Below are positions 7,317-16,499 of a stretch of 32,089 nt of DNA, one piece after another. The stretch comes from an uncultured Prevotellaceae bacterium. GTDB lineage: Bacteria; Bacteroidota; Bacteroidia; Bacteroidales; Bacteroidaceae. Position 1 is the stretch's first letter. The number at the start of each line of letters is the position of its first letter. Below the pieces are notes generated by a model that was given only the letters and a program-made list of their open reading frames with translations, did not search any database and had not been told where the DNA came from. The stretch spans positions 1 to 32,089 of the forward strand of contig CACZCT010000015.1 of the NCBI GenBank assembly GCA_902779745.1, read 5' to 3'. A program made the translations under genes and the position numbers.

Positions 7317-8120
7317 ATGCTGAAATTTATATCCTTTGGAAGCGGCAGTAGCGGTAATTGCTACATGCTGATGACACCGACGGATGGACTTTTGATAGAT
7401 ATCGGAGTAGGATTAAGAGGTCTGAAGAAAGACTTTAGGAATTACGGACTTAGTATGTCGCAGGTGCATCATGTGCTTATTACACATGACCATGCAGACC
7501 ATATCAAGTCTGTGGGTTCTTATAGTAATGACTACAAGGTTCCTGTCTATGCGACGGAGAAAGTGCATGAGGGCATCAACCGAAACTATTGCGTCCAACA
7601 GAAAGTCCCGTCAGGGTTGAAAAAATGCCTGGAGAAAGGAAAGACAGTCCAGATAGGAGATTTCCTGGTCACTCCTTTCAATGTTCCCCACGACAGCAGT
7701 GATAATGTCGGCTATATGATAGAGGCAGAGGGCGTCTCCTTCTGCATCATTACGGATGCCGGTTGTGTCACCGATGAGATGAAACCCTATATTTCAAAGG
7801 CCAACTACCTTGTGATAGAGGCAAACCATGATGAGGAGATGGTGACCAACGGTCCGTATCCTGAGTTTCTCAAAGGGCGTATCCTCTCGCAGACAGGTCA
7901 TCTGAGCAACCGCTCCTGTGGACTTGCCCTGGTGGAGAATATGACGGAGAACCTGCGCTATGTCTGGCTCTGTCATCTGAGTGAGGAAAACAACCATCCT
8001 GAACTGGCACGTAAGACGGTGGAGAGTGTCCTCCGTGACTACGGCATCATCGTAGGTGTAGACGTCAAGATGGAGGTACTCAAGAGAACGACACCGTCGG
8101 GTATTTATGAACTTGTGTGA
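7317..8120 (+). CDS. Metallo-beta-lactamase-fold hydrolase, YycJ/WalJ-like
   Basis: 267 residues from the ATG at 7317; an upstream in-frame TTG at 7296 lies within the -7 box and is rejected. The start MLKFISFGSGSSGNCYML is characteristic of the YycJ/WalJ branch. Metal ligands are visible: THDHADH (H57, H59, D61, H62), VPHD (H125), ITDAG (D147) and CHLSEENNH near the C-terminus. Related proteins are dinuclear-metal hydrolases; WalJ-type proteins have been linked to DNA metabolism and cell-wall regulation in Firmicutes, but the substrate in Bacteroidota is unknown. It is a single-gene unit between the lipoprotein gene and the Bat operon, which has its own promoter. Confidence 0.88.
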   Translation: MLKFISFGSGSSGNCYMLMTPTDGLLIDIGVGLRGLKKDFRNYGLSMSQVHHVLITHDHADHIKSVGSYSNDYKVPVYATEKVHEGINRNYCVQQKVPSGLKKCLEKGKTVQIGDFLVTPFNVPHDSSDNVGYMIEAEGVSFCIITDAGCVTDEMKPYISKANYLVIEANHDEEMVTNGPYPEFLKGRILSQTGHLSNRSCGLALVENMTENLRYVWLCHLSEENNHPELARKTVESVLRDYGIIVGVDVKMEVLKRTTPSGIYELV

Positions 8121-8172
8121 CTTTTTAATATTATTTAGAGACAGATTGTGAGGTATTACACAAGGAAATGAC

Positions 8173-8180
8173 TATTTTTG
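8173..8180 (+). promoter_or_regulatory. -7 box upstream of the Bat operon
   Basis: TATTTTTG fits TAnnTTTG and lies 30 nt before the MoxR start at 8211. A TTG-containing stretch lies near 8146-8149, a little too far (23 bp) for the ideal -33 box. Confidence 0.5.
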
Positions 8181-8210
8181 CAGCGAATTTTAATTAAGAA
8201 ATAGAGAATT

Positions 8211-9206
8211 ATGGCAGAATCTATTGATATCCGTGAGTTGAACATCCGGATAGAACAGCAAAGCGGTTTCGTGACCAATCTGGTCACGGGTATGGACCGT
8301 GTGATCGTAGGACAAAAGCACTTGGTGGATTCGTTGTTGATCGGACTGCTGAGTGATGGTAATATCCTGTTGGAAGGTGTGCCTGGTCTGGCAAAGACCT
8401 TGGCTATCAAGACCCTTGCCCAACTGATTGACGCATCGTATAGTCGTATTCAGTTTACGCCTGACTTATTGCCGGCTGACGTGACTGGTACGATGATTTA
8501 TTCCCAGAAGGACGAGCGTTTCCAGGTCAAGCAAGGTCCTGTGTTTGCCAATTTCGTGTTGGCGGATGAGATTAACCGTGCTCCGGCAAAGGTGCAGAGT
8601 GCACTGTTGGAGGCGATGCAGGAGAAACAGGTGACCATTGGCAAGGAGACCTTTGACCTTCCGTCACCGTTCCTGGTAATGGCTACCCAGAACCCCATCG
8701 AGCAAGAAGGCACCTATCCGTTGCCTGAGGCACAGATGGACCGTTTCATGCTGAAGGTGGTCATCGACTATCCGACACTGGAAGAGGAGAAACGCATCAT
8801 CCGTGAGAATATCGCAGGGGCATTGCCTGAGGTGACTCCCGTCACGACGGCCCAGGAGATCCTGAAGGCCCGTGAGGTAGTCCGTGAGGTGTATATCGAC
8901 GAAAAGATAGAACAGTATATTGCCGATATCGTCTTTGCGACCCGTTATCCTGACCGTTATGGTCTGAAGGATATGAAGGACATGATTTCCTTTGGCGGCA
9001 GTCCCCGTGCTTCCATTAATCTTGCCAAGGCAGCCCGTGCATACGCCTTCATCAAGCGTCGCGGCTATGTGGTACCTGAGGATGTACGTGCCGTTGCCCA
9101 TGATGTGCTGCGTCACCGTATTGGACTGACCTATGAGGCAGAGGCAAGTAATGTGACCAGTGAGGAGATTGTCTCGAAGATTATCAATAAGGTAGAAGTG
9201 CCTTGA
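8211..9206 (+). CDS. MoxR family AAA+ ATPase
   Basis: 331 residues, normal for MoxR. Walker A is GVPGLAKT (56-63), Walker B is VLADEINRAP (D119, E120), followed by sensor 1 in FLVMATQNP and the arginine finger region AQMDRFMLKV. The C-terminal lid contains SPRASINLAKAARAYAF, typical of MoxR. MoxR ATPases act as chaperone-like partners of von Willebrand factor A (vWA) proteins encoded beside them. Here it leads the Bat operon, whose BatA and BatB carry vWA domains, so they are its probable partners (inference from context). The stop TGA overlaps the next ATG by 1 nt (TGATG), indicating coupling. Confidence 0.95.
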   Translation: MAESIDIRELNIRIEQQSGFVTNLVTGMDRVIVGQKHLVDSLLIGLLSDGNILLEGVPGLAKTLAIKTLAQLIDASYSRIQFTPDLLPADVTGTMIYSQKDERFQVKQGPVFANFVLADEINRAPAKVQSALLEAMQEKQVTIGKETFDLPSPFLVMATQNPIEQEGTYPLPEAQMDRFMLKVVIDYPTLEEEKRIIRENIAGALPEVTPVTTAQEILKAREVVREVYIDEKIEQYIADIVFATRYPDRYGLKDMKDMISFGGSPRASINLAKAARAYAFIKRRGYVVPEDVRAVAHDVLRHRIGLTYEAEASNVTSEEIVSKIINKVEVP

Positions 9207-10075
9207 TGGAGACAGCAGAGTTACTTAAGAAAGTTCGGAAGATAGAGATCAAGGCACGCGGATTGAGTGCCAACGTCTTTGCAGGTCAGTATCATTCTGC
9301 CTTCAAGGGGCGTGGTATGGCTTTCAGCGAGGTCCGCGAATACCAGTACGGGGATGATGTGCGTGATATTGACTGGAATGTGACGGCACGTTTCCATCGT
9401 CCTTATGTGAAGGTGTTCGAAGAGGAGCGTGAACTGACTGTGATGCTGCTCATCGATGTCAGCGGCTCGCTGGACTTCGGTACGCAGAAGCAGATGAAGC
9501 GTGACATAGTGACGGAGATTGCCGCCACCATTGCCTTCAGTGCCATTCAGAACAACGACAAGATTGGGGTGGTGTTCTTCTCGGACCATATCGAGAAGTA
9601 TATTCCTCCGAAGAAAGGTCGCAAGCACATCCTTTATATTATCCGCGAGATGCTGGATTTCAAGCCGGAAAGTAAACGGACGGATGTGAGACAGGCTCTG
9701 GAGTTCCTGACGAGTGTTGCCAAGCGGCGCTGTACCGCTTTTGTCCTGAGTGACTTCTATGTCCAGCAGGATTTCCTGCAGCCGATGCAGATTTGCAATA
9801 GGAAGCATGACGTGGTTGCCGTCCAGGTCTATGACCGGCGTGCCAAGGAACTGCCTGATGTGGGACTGATGCGTGTGGTGGATGCAGAGACAGGATATGA
9901 ACAGTATATCGACACTAGCAGCAAACGGCTTCGCCAGGCCCATGAGCACTATTGGATGAATCGTCAGCAACAACTCCGTGAGACGATGAACAAGAGTAAT
10001 GTGGATATGATCAGTATTGCCACCAACGATGATTTCGTGAAGCATTTGCTGATGCTCTTTAAACAACGTAGCTAG
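9206..10075 (+). CDS. DUF58 domain protein of the Bat operon
   Basis: 289 residues from the ATG at 9206. The conserved DUF58 block is GRGMAFSEVREYQYGDDVRD followed by IDWNVTAR (about 36-61). A vWA-like beta strand with a metal-site motif, LLIDVSGSLDFG (DVSGS at 84-88), comes next. No transmembrane segment is apparent, so it is probably cytoplasmic or peripheral. DUF58 proteins are regular companions of MoxR in Bat clusters and are thought to be substrates or adaptors for the ATPase; the molecular role is not proven. Its TAG stop is followed without any gap by the ATG of the next gene. Confidence 0.92.
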   Translation: METAELLKKVRKIEIKARGLSANVFAGQYHSAFKGRGMAFSEVREYQYGDDVRDIDWNVTARFHRPYVKVFEEERELTVMLLIDVSGSLDFGTQKQMKRDIVTEIAATIAFSAIQNNDKIGVVFFSDHIEKYIPPKKGRKHILYIIREMLDFKPESKRTDVRQALEFLTSVAKRRCTAFVLSDFYVQQDFLQPMQICNRKHDVVAVQVYDRRAKELPDVGLMRVVDAETGYEQYIDTSSKRLRQAHEHYWMNRQQQLRETMNKSNVDMISIATNDDFVKHLLMLFKQRS

Positions 10076-11149
10076 ATGAAACGAATACTATTACTGATAA
10101 GTCTTGTATATACTGTTGTCACTACGGCGGCACAGGTGGGGGTGGAGGCAAACATTGACTCTATCCAGATGCTGATAGGGCAGCAGGCACATGTCACCCT
10201 GACTACTACGGCTCCTGCCAATGCCAAGGTGGTATTTCCTTCCTTCAAATCCAGGGATACTTTGGTGGCTGGCGTGGAAGTGCTGTCAGTCGGTAAGGAG
10301 CAAATCGAGGATATTGACAATGGACAGCAGCGCCTGACGCGTGTCTATACGCTGACATCGTTTGACGGCAAGCTTTATTATCTCCCCCCTTTCAAGGTGA
10401 AGGTCAACGGCAAGGAATACCAGAGCAAGAGTCTTGCACTGAAAGTACTGGAGGTGGATGTCGACACCACGAAGATGAATCAGTTCTTCGGTCCGAAAGA
10501 TGTCCAGGACAATCCCTTCCTGTGGAGTGACTGGTCGATGGTGTTCTGGTTGAGTGTGCTGATGTTGCTCCTGTTGGGGGCGGCAGGTTATCTGTATGTC
10601 CGCTTGCGTGACAACAAACCGCTGATCAAGAGTTTCAAACTGGTCAAGCGACTGCTGCCACACCAGAAGGCCATGAAGGAGATCGAGCAGATCAAGGCCG
10701 ACAAGATGGTTGCATCGGAGAACCAAAAGGAATACTATACCAAGTTGACGGACACGCTGCGCCGTTATATCGAGGAGCGGTATAAGTTCTCTGCCATGGA
10801 GATGACCAGTTCCGAGATTATCGAGCGACTGATGCAGGATGGTGACCAGAAGTCATTGGACGAATTGCGCCAACTCTTCACGACGGCCGACTTGGTAAAG
10901 TTTGCCAAGTATTCTACGCTCATCAATGAGAATGACATGAACCTGGTCAATGCCATTGAGTTTATCAATCAGACCAAACAGGAGTTGCAGGTGGTGGAAG
11001 AAGAGAAACCACAGCTCTCCGAAGCCGATCAGCGTTCGTTGAAGACCCGTCGGATCTTGAAATGGTCTATCGGCGGCATAGCCGTTGTCTGTCTCGTCCT
11101 CTTGGGATTTGTCGTATACCGGTTGATGATTCTCATGGGCGTTATGTAA
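10076..11149 (+). CDS. BatD-like membrane protein between DUF58 and BatA
   Basis: 357 residues. It has a signal peptide (cleavage near TAA/Q20), then a beta-rich domain (about 21-130) that resembles one BatD Ig-like repeat: NIDSIQMLIGQQAHVTLT and a later LPPFKVKVNGKEYQS. A transmembrane helix (about 154-176) follows, then a charged helical cytoplasmic region with YYTKLTDTLRRYIEERYKFS and AMEMTSSEIIERL, and a second transmembrane helix at 330-352. The helical part matches the C-terminal part of BatD and DUF4381-type proteins. It is the usual hypothetical gene at this place in Bacteroidota Bat operons. It could be a membrane partner of BatA; function is not established. The BatA gene starts 15 nt after its stop. 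Confidence 0.8.
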   Translation: MKRILLLISLVYTVVTTAAQVGVEANIDSIQMLIGQQAHVTLTTTAPANAKVVFPSFKSRDTLVAGVEVLSVGKEQIEDIDNGQQRLTRVYTLTSFDGKLYYLPPFKVKVNGKEYQSKSLALKVLEVDVDTTKMNQFFGPKDVQDNPFLWSDWSMVFWLSVLMLLLLGAAGYLYVRLRDNKPLIKSFKLVKRLLPHQKAMKEIEQIKADKMVASENQKEYYTKLTDTLRRYIEERYKFSAMEMTSSEIIERLMQDGDQKSLDELRQLFTTADLVKFAKYSTLINENDMNLVNAIEFINQTKQELQVVEEEKPQLSEADQRSLKTRRILKWSIGGIAVVCLVLLGFVVYRLMILMGVM

Positions 11150-11164
11150 AATAAGGAAAGAACA

Positions 11165-12163
11165 ATGGAATTTGCGAATAAAGAATATCTGTTTCTCCTG
11201 CTGTTGCTGGTACCTTATTTAATATGGTACCTGATGTACAGGAAGAAGACTGAACCGACCATGCGGATGAGTGATACGAAGGCTTATCGCTTTGCTCCCC
11301 GTAGTTGGAAGGTGACGCTCATGCCATTACAGTTGATCTTGCGCATTGCCACCTTTATACTATTGGTATTGATACTGGCACGTCCCCAGACTCGTAATTC
11401 ATGGAATAACAAGTCGGTGGAGGGTATCGATATCATGCTGGCGATGGACGTTTCCGGCTCCATGCTTGCCGAGGATTTGCGTCCTAACCGTATTGAGGCT
11501 GCCAAGCAGGTGGCGGCAGAGTTCATTGCCGGACGACCTAATGACAATATCGGTCTGACGATTTTTGCCGGAGAGGCGTTCACCCAGTGCCCGATGACTA
11601 CCGATCATGCCTCGTTGCTGAATCTCTTGCAGAGTGTCCGCCCGGACATTGCCACCCGGGGACTGATACAGGATGGTACGGCTATCGGTATGGGACTGGC
11701 TAATGCGGTGAGCCGTCTGAAGGATTCCAAGGCAAAGAGCAAGGTCGTCATCCTGTTGACGGACGGCAGTAACAACCGTGGTGACCTCTCGCCCATGACT
11801 GCTGCGGAGATTGCCAAGAGTCTTGGCATCCGTGTCTATACCATCGGTGTGGGCACCAACAAGGTAGCTCCTTATCCGATGGTGGTGGCAGGCGGTGTCC
11901 AGTATGTGAATATCCCGGTGGAGATAGACACCAAGACGTTGAGTGAGATAGCAGCGGCGACGGACGGTGACTTCTACCGAGCCACCAATAACAAGGAACT
12001 TCAGAATATCTATAAGGAGATTGACAAACTGGAGAAAACCAAGTTGAGTGTCAAGACCTTCAGCAAAAAATATGAGGCCTATCAGCCTTTTGCGATGGTG
12101 GCCATCCTGTTGCTGCTTTTGGAGATCCTCTTTAGAATAACGATCTTTAGAAAATTACCATAA
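11165..12163 (+). CDS. batA: BatA, membrane-anchored vWA-domain protein
   Basis: 332 residues. Two N-terminal hydrophobic helices (about 8-24 and 55-72) flank a basic loop; a vWA domain follows with the metal-ion-dependent adhesion site DVSGS (95-99), the conserved Thr region QDGTAIGMGLANAV and VILLTDGSNNRG. A C-terminal helix (about 308-326) anchors the other end. This is the BatA/BatB layout, and order within the operon supports BatA. The basic loops suggest that the vWA domain faces the periplasm. In Bacteroides fragilis the bat genes were linked to aerotolerance; in Leptospira a bat mutant showed no such phenotype, so the role remains open. The next gene starts 5 nt downstream. Confidence 0.92.
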   Translation: MEFANKEYLFLLLLLVPYLIWYLMYRKKTEPTMRMSDTKAYRFAPRSWKVTLMPLQLILRIATFILLVLILARPQTRNSWNNKSVEGIDIMLAMDVSGSMLAEDLRPNRIEAAKQVAAEFIAGRPNDNIGLTIFAGEAFTQCPMTTDHASLLNLLQSVRPDIATRGLIQDGTAIGMGLANAVSRLKDSKAKSKVVILLTDGSNNRGDLSPMTAAEIAKSLGIRVYTIGVGTNKVAPYPMVVAGGVQYVNIPVEIDTKTLSEIAAATDGDFYRATNNKELQNIYKEIDKLEKTKLSVKTFSKKYEAYQPFAMVAILLLLLEILFRITIFRKLP

Positions 12164-12168
12164 GAAAG

Positions 12169-13869
12169 ATGTTTCGATTCGAAGACCCTATATATCTGTA
12201 TGCACTGGTGCTGATACCTGTATTGGCACTGATTCGTTGGTGGATGGTCATCCGTCAGCGTAAACAACTCCGTCGCTTCGGGGATATGGAGCTGGTACGC
12301 CAACTGATGCCTGACGTATCCCGTTTCCGTCCATTGGTGAAGTTCTGTCTCTTGCTGACGGCACTCGCCTTATTGATCGTGGTACTGGCTCGTCCTCAGA
12401 TGGGAACGAAGATCAGTCATGAGAAACGTACAGGTATCGAGACCATCATCGCCTTGGATATCAGTAACTCCATGCTTGCCGAGGATGTGGCACCTAGTCG
12501 TCTCGACCGTGCCAAGATGATGGTGGAGAATTTAGTGGACCATTTCACGAACGACAAGATTGGACTCATCGTCTTTGCAGGGGATGCCTTTGTACAGTTG
12601 CCGATTACCAGTGACTTCGTGTCGGCAAAGATGTTCCTCTCCAGCATCGAGCCTTCCATGATAGAGACTCAGGGTACGGACATCGCGACAGCTGTGACCA
12701 TGGCGACCCATAGTTTCACACAGGAAGAAGGAGTGGGGAAGGCCATCATTGTGATCACCGATGGTGAAGACCATGAGGGTGGAGCCTTGGAGGCTGCCCA
12801 GGAAGCCAAGGAAAAGGGTATGCGTGTCTATGTCCTTGGCATCGGCTCTACTAAAGGATCCCCGATTCCTGTTCCTGGGACGGTTGACTATATGAAGGAC
12901 AATACCGGCGAGACTGTCATGTCTGCACTCAACGAGGAGATGTGTAAGCAAGTTGCTGAGGCTGGTGGCGGTGCCTATATCCATGTGGAGAACAACAGCA
13001 ATGCCCAGGAGCAGTTGAACCATGAACTCGACAAACTGGCAAAGAAGGAAATCTCCAGTACAGTGTATAGTGACTATGATGAACAGTTCCAGGCAGTATG
13101 TATCCTTGTCCTCCTGCTCCTGATAGCCGAGATATGTATTATGGAAATCAAGAATCCGCATCTGAAGAACCTCCATCTGTTTAGTCGCAAGAAGACGGTG
13201 ACGGTGCTGTTACTGATGATGACTATGTCCGTTTATGCCCAGACCGACCGTGATTATATTCGTCATGGTAACAAACAGTATCGTGCAGGGAAGTATGCGG
13301 AGGCAGAGGTGGACTACCGGAAGGCGATGGAGAAGAATGCCCGTAATCCGCAGGCATCTTATAACCTGGGTAATGCCCTGCTGGCGCAGAAGAAAGACTC
13401 TGCGGCCATCGAACAGTTCCAGTCTGCGGCGAAACTGGAGACCAATGCCAGACGGAAGTCATGGATATACCATAACATCGGAGTCATCTGTCAGGGACAT
13501 CAGATGTTCGGAGAGGCGATAGAAGCTTATAAGGAGGCATTGCGCAACAACCCGAACGATGATGAAACACGCTATAACCTGGAACTCTGTAAGCGTCAGC
13601 AGCAACAACAGAATCAGGACAAGCAGAATCAGCAACAGAACAAAGATAACAAGGACAACAAAGACAAGCAAGACAAGAACAAAGACCAGGAGAAGCAAGA
13701 CCAGCAGAAACAGCAAGAGAAACAACAGCAGCAGGACAAGCCGCAGATGAGCAAGGAGAATGCCGAGCAGTTGTTGAATGCCGCGATGCAGGAGGAGAAG
13801 AATACCCAGGAGCGTATTAAGAAGGCCCAGCATCAGAAGCAGACGCGGAAATTGCAGAAGAACTGGTAG
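12169..13869 (+). CDS. batB: BatB-BatC fusion: vWA domain plus TPR protein
   Basis: 566 residues in one frame. Residues 1-328 are BatB: helices at about 8-25 and 57-74, metal-site motif DISNS (97-101), VIVITDGEDHEGG and a helix at about 308-326. A basic stretch then leads into KKTVTVLLLMMTMSVYAQ (341-358), which looks like a complete BatC signal peptide with a VYA/Q cleavage site. Residues 360-460 form TPR repeats (YRKAMEKNARNPQASYNLGN; YKEALRNNPNDDETRYNLEL), and 472-530 are almost only Q, K, N, D and E. BatB and BatC are separate genes in B. fragilis. Positive-inside topology would place both the vWA domain and the TPRs in the periplasm. Confidence 0.9.
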   Translation: MFRFEDPIYLYALVLIPVLALIRWWMVIRQRKQLRRFGDMELVRQLMPDVSRFRPLVKFCLLLTALALLIVVLARPQMGTKISHEKRTGIETIIALDISNSMLAEDVAPSRLDRAKMMVENLVDHFTNDKIGLIVFAGDAFVQLPITSDFVSAKMFLSSIEPSMIETQGTDIATAVTMATHSFTQEEGVGKAIIVITDGEDHEGGALEAAQEAKEKGMRVYVLGIGSTKGSPIPVPGTVDYMKDNTGETVMSALNEEMCKQVAEAGGGAYIHVENNSNAQEQLNHELDKLAKKEISSTVYSDYDEQFQAVCILVLLLLIAEICIMEIKNPHLKNLHLFSRKKTVTVLLLMMTMSVYAQTDRDYIRHGNKQYRAGKYAEAEVDYRKAMEKNARNPQASYNLGNALLAQKKDSAAIEQFQSAAKLETNARRKSWIYHNIGVICQGHQMFGEAIEAYKEALRNNPNDDETRYNLELCKRQQQQQNQDKQNQQQNKDNKDNKDKQDKNKDQEKQDQQKQQEKQQQQDKPQMSKENAEQLLNAAMQEEKNTQERIKKAQHQKQTRKLQKNW

Positions 13870-13873
13870 TTGG

Positions 13874-13929
13874 ACAATGATAAAATGTAACAATGATAAA
13901 GTGTAAAAATGTAACAATGATAAAATGAA
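13874..13929 (+). repeat. 16-bp tandem repeat between the two Bat fusions
   Basis: Copies of ACAATGATAAAATGTA begin at 13874, 13890 (one change) and 13914 (last bases changed), with a half copy AAAATGTA between the second and third. The third copy contains the ATG of the next gene (13925). Each full copy carries an ATG followed soon by stop triplets, so the leader contains several very short reading frames. Confidence 0.75.
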
Positions 13930-16495
13930 GAAGCAACTGATATTAATTATTTCATTATTAAATTTTTACATTGCGACGATGGTCGCACAGCAGATTACAG
14001 GAAAGGCTCCTGCACAAGTGGCGGTAGGAGAGCAGTTCCGGTTGACCTATACGGTTAATACGGATGATGTCAGTGGCTTCCGTGCAGGGAATATCCCTGA
14101 TGCCTTTGAGGTTCTCATGGGACCCAGCACGTCTACGCAATCATCTTTCCAGATGGTAAATGGTCATACCTCGAGTTCCACGTCCGTGACCTATACCTAT
14201 ATACTCTCTGCGACCAAGAACGGCTCGTTCACCATTCCTGCAGCTCATGCCACAGTCAATGGAAAATCATTGAACTCCAATGAGTTGCATATCAAGGTTT
14301 CAGGAACGGCACAACAGGGAAATAATGGCGGACAGCGTTCTCCAGGTGGTGGACAGATGCGTGCGGCAGGTAGTCATATCTCCGGTAGCGACCTCTTTAT
14401 CAAGGTCAGTGCCAATAAGAGTCATGTCCATGAACAGGAGCCTATCCTGCTGACCTATAAGGTATATACGCTTGTGGACCTGACCTCCCTGAATGGTAAG
14501 ATGCCCGACTTGAAGAGTTTCTACACCCGTGAGGTACCGCTGCCGCAGGAGAAGAGTTTTAAGTTGGAGACCTTCAATGGTCGTCCCTATCGTACTGTGA
14601 CGTGGCAACAGTATGTGATGTTCCCTCAGACAACGGGGAAACTGGAAATCCCCAGTATTACGTACGAGGGAATGGTGGTATTGCAAAACCGTAGTGTCGA
14701 CCCCTTTGAGGCGTTCTTCAATGGCGGCTCCGGCTATATGGAGGTCAAGAAGGACATCACTGCTCCAGGACTGACCATCACGGTTGACCCATTGCCTGCC
14801 CGTCCTACGAACTTCTCGGGTGGTGTAGGCACGTTCAGTCTTTCTGCGGAGTTAGACAAGAAAGAGATCAAGGCGAACGACCCTATCACCTTCCGTGTTA
14901 CTGTCAGTGGAACGGGTAATCTGAAACTCATCAAACAACCTGTAGTCAACCTGCCCAAGGACTTCGACCAGTATGATGCAAAGATTACGGATAATACGAA
15001 ACTGACGACTAACGGTATAGAGGGCAGTATGGTCTATGACATCCTCGTCGTGCCCCGTCATCAGGGTAAATACGAGGTGCCTCCTGTGGAGTTTACCTAT
15101 TTCGATACGCAGTCCAATGCCTATAAGACGTTGCGCTCACAGCCCTTCACATTGGATGTGGCGAAAGGCGATGGTACGTCGAGTGTAACGACTTATGCCA
15201 GTGAGGAGGTGAGGCAGTTGAACAAGGACATCCGTTATATCAAGATGGAAGATACACGTCTTCGTGCTGTCGACGACTATTTCTTCGGCTCCTCCCTCTA
15301 TTGGATCAGTCTGGTCGTTTTGTTAGTCGTCTTCGTCTCCCTCTTTATCATCTTCCGTCATCGTGCGATGGAGAATGCCAATATCGGCAAGATGCGCGGC
15401 AAGCGTGCCAACAAGGTGGCTGTCCGTCGTCTGCGTGTTGCCAATAAATTGCTCAAGGCCGGCAAGCAGGGCGAGTTCTATGATGAGGTGCTGCGTGCAC
15501 TTTGGGGCTATGTCGGTGACAAACTCGACATGCCTGTGGCAGACCTGTCCCGTGACAATATCAGTCAGCGGCTCACGGAGCGTGGAGTGGATACCGATAC
15601 CGTCAGTCAGTTTATCGGTGCCCTTGACGAGTGTGAGTATGCCCGTTATGCCCCAGGCGATGCCAGTGGTAATATGAATAAGGTATATGATGCTGCCATT
15701 AACGCGATTATGAAAATAGAGGACTTCATTAAAGGCAAGAAACATATCCATCGTTCTGCGTCACCAGTGATATTGATGCTACTGATGCTGCCATTGTCAG
15801 CGAACGCTGTCACCAAGGCAGAAGCTGACAGTGCTTATGTCCATGAACAATACCAACAGGCTATTACCGACTATGAAGCATTGTTGAAGGGTGGAGTGAG
15901 TGCAGATTTGTATTATAACCTGGGAAATGCCTACTACCGGACGGACAATATTACCAAGGCAATCCTGAATTATGAGCGTGCCCTATTGCTTTCTCCAGGT
16001 GATGCAGACATTCGTTTCAACCTGCAGATGGCACGTTCGAAGACGATAGACAAGATTACGCCGGAGTCTGAGATGTTCTTCGTCACATGGTATCACTCAC
16101 TGGTCAACTTGATGAGTGTGGATGCATGGGCACGGACAGCCTTGATAGCTCTTGCCATTGCCATTATCCTGGTCCTTGCATATCTGTTCTCAGACCGTAT
16201 GTGGTTGCGGAAAACGGGCTTCTTCGGGGCCTTCTTCCTGTTGGTGGTCTTTGTCTTGAGCAACCTCTTCGCCTATCAGCAGAAGCGTAAACTGACGAAT
16301 CGGACGGGGGCTATTATCATGACGACGGCAGCCACCGTGAAGAGTACGCCGTCGAAGAATGGTACCGACCTCTTCATCCTGCATGAGGGAACTCGCGTGA
16401 CCATCACCGACAACTCGATGAACGGCTGGAAAGAAATCCGTGTGGCTGATGGTAAACAGGGCTGGATAGAGACGAAACAGATAGAAATAATTTGA
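13925..16495 (+). CDS. batD: BatD-BatE fusion: Ig-like oxygen-tolerance protein plus TPR/SH3 protein
   Basis: 856 residues. After a signal peptide (cleavage near VAQ/Q22) come BatD beta domains (about 24-415), including VAVGEQFRLTYTVN and DKKEIKANDPITFRVTVSG, then a transmembrane helix (about 456-477) and a basic cytoplasmic part (478-600). At 605-628 a signal-peptide-like segment follows (KKHIHR, then hydrophobic residues, then LPLSANA). The rest is BatE: TPR repeats (636-700, YYNLGNAYYRTDNITKAI), two helices (about 738-755 and 766-784) and an SH3-like domain (790-856, ending GWKEIRVADGKQGWIETKQI). BatD and BatE are separate in B. fragilis. BatD may act in periplasmic protein interactions of the Bat complex (inference). 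The PAP2 gene starts 4 nt later. Confidence 0.9.
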   Translation: MKKQLILIISLLNFYIATMVAQQITGKAPAQVAVGEQFRLTYTVNTDDVSGFRAGNIPDAFEVLMGPSTSTQSSFQMVNGHTSSSTSVTYTYILSATKNGSFTIPAAHATVNGKSLNSNELHIKVSGTAQQGNNGGQRSPGGGQMRAAGSHISGSDLFIKVSANKSHVHEQEPILLTYKVYTLVDLTSLNGKMPDLKSFYTREVPLPQEKSFKLETFNGRPYRTVTWQQYVMFPQTTGKLEIPSITYEGMVVLQNRSVDPFEAFFNGGSGYMEVKKDITAPGLTITVDPLPARPTNFSGGVGTFSLSAELDKKEIKANDPITFRVTVSGTGNLKLIKQPVVNLPKDFDQYDAKITDNTKLTTNGIEGSMVYDILVVPRHQGKYEVPPVEFTYFDTQSNAYKTLRSQPFTLDVAKGDGTSSVTTYASEEVRQLNKDIRYIKMEDTRLRAVDDYFFGSSLYWISLVVLLVVFVSLFIIFRHRAMENANIGKMRGKRANKVAVRRLRVANKLLKAGKQGEFYDEVLRALWGYVGDKLDMPVADLSRDNISQRLTERGVDTDTVSQFIGALDECEYARYAPGDASGNMNKVYDAAINAIMKIEDFIKGKKHIHRSASPVILMLLMLPLSANAVTKAEADSAYVHEQYQQAITDYEALLKGGVSADLYYNLGNAYYRTDNITKAILNYERALLLSPGDADIRFNLQMARSKTIDKITPESEMFFVTWYHSLVNLMSVDAWARTALIALAIAIILVLAYLFSDRMWLRKTGFFGAFFLLVVFVLSNLFAYQQKRKLTNRTGAIIMTTAATVKSTPSKNGTDLFILHEGTRVTITDNSMNGWKEIRVADGKQGWIETKQIEII

Positions 16496-16499
16496 CGAT

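Noticed and set aside
9221-10066. Open frame of 281 codons on the minus strand across the DUF58 gene
   Set aside because: It lies fully inside a confident gene; its sequence is rich in His/Leu/Ile as expected for an antisense shadow, and it has no promoter.
13459-13917. Leucine-rich open frame on the minus strand, looking like a membrane protein
   Set aside because: It is the complement of the Q/K-rich stretch of BatC (CAG/AAG becomes CTG/CTT), so the leucines are an artefact.
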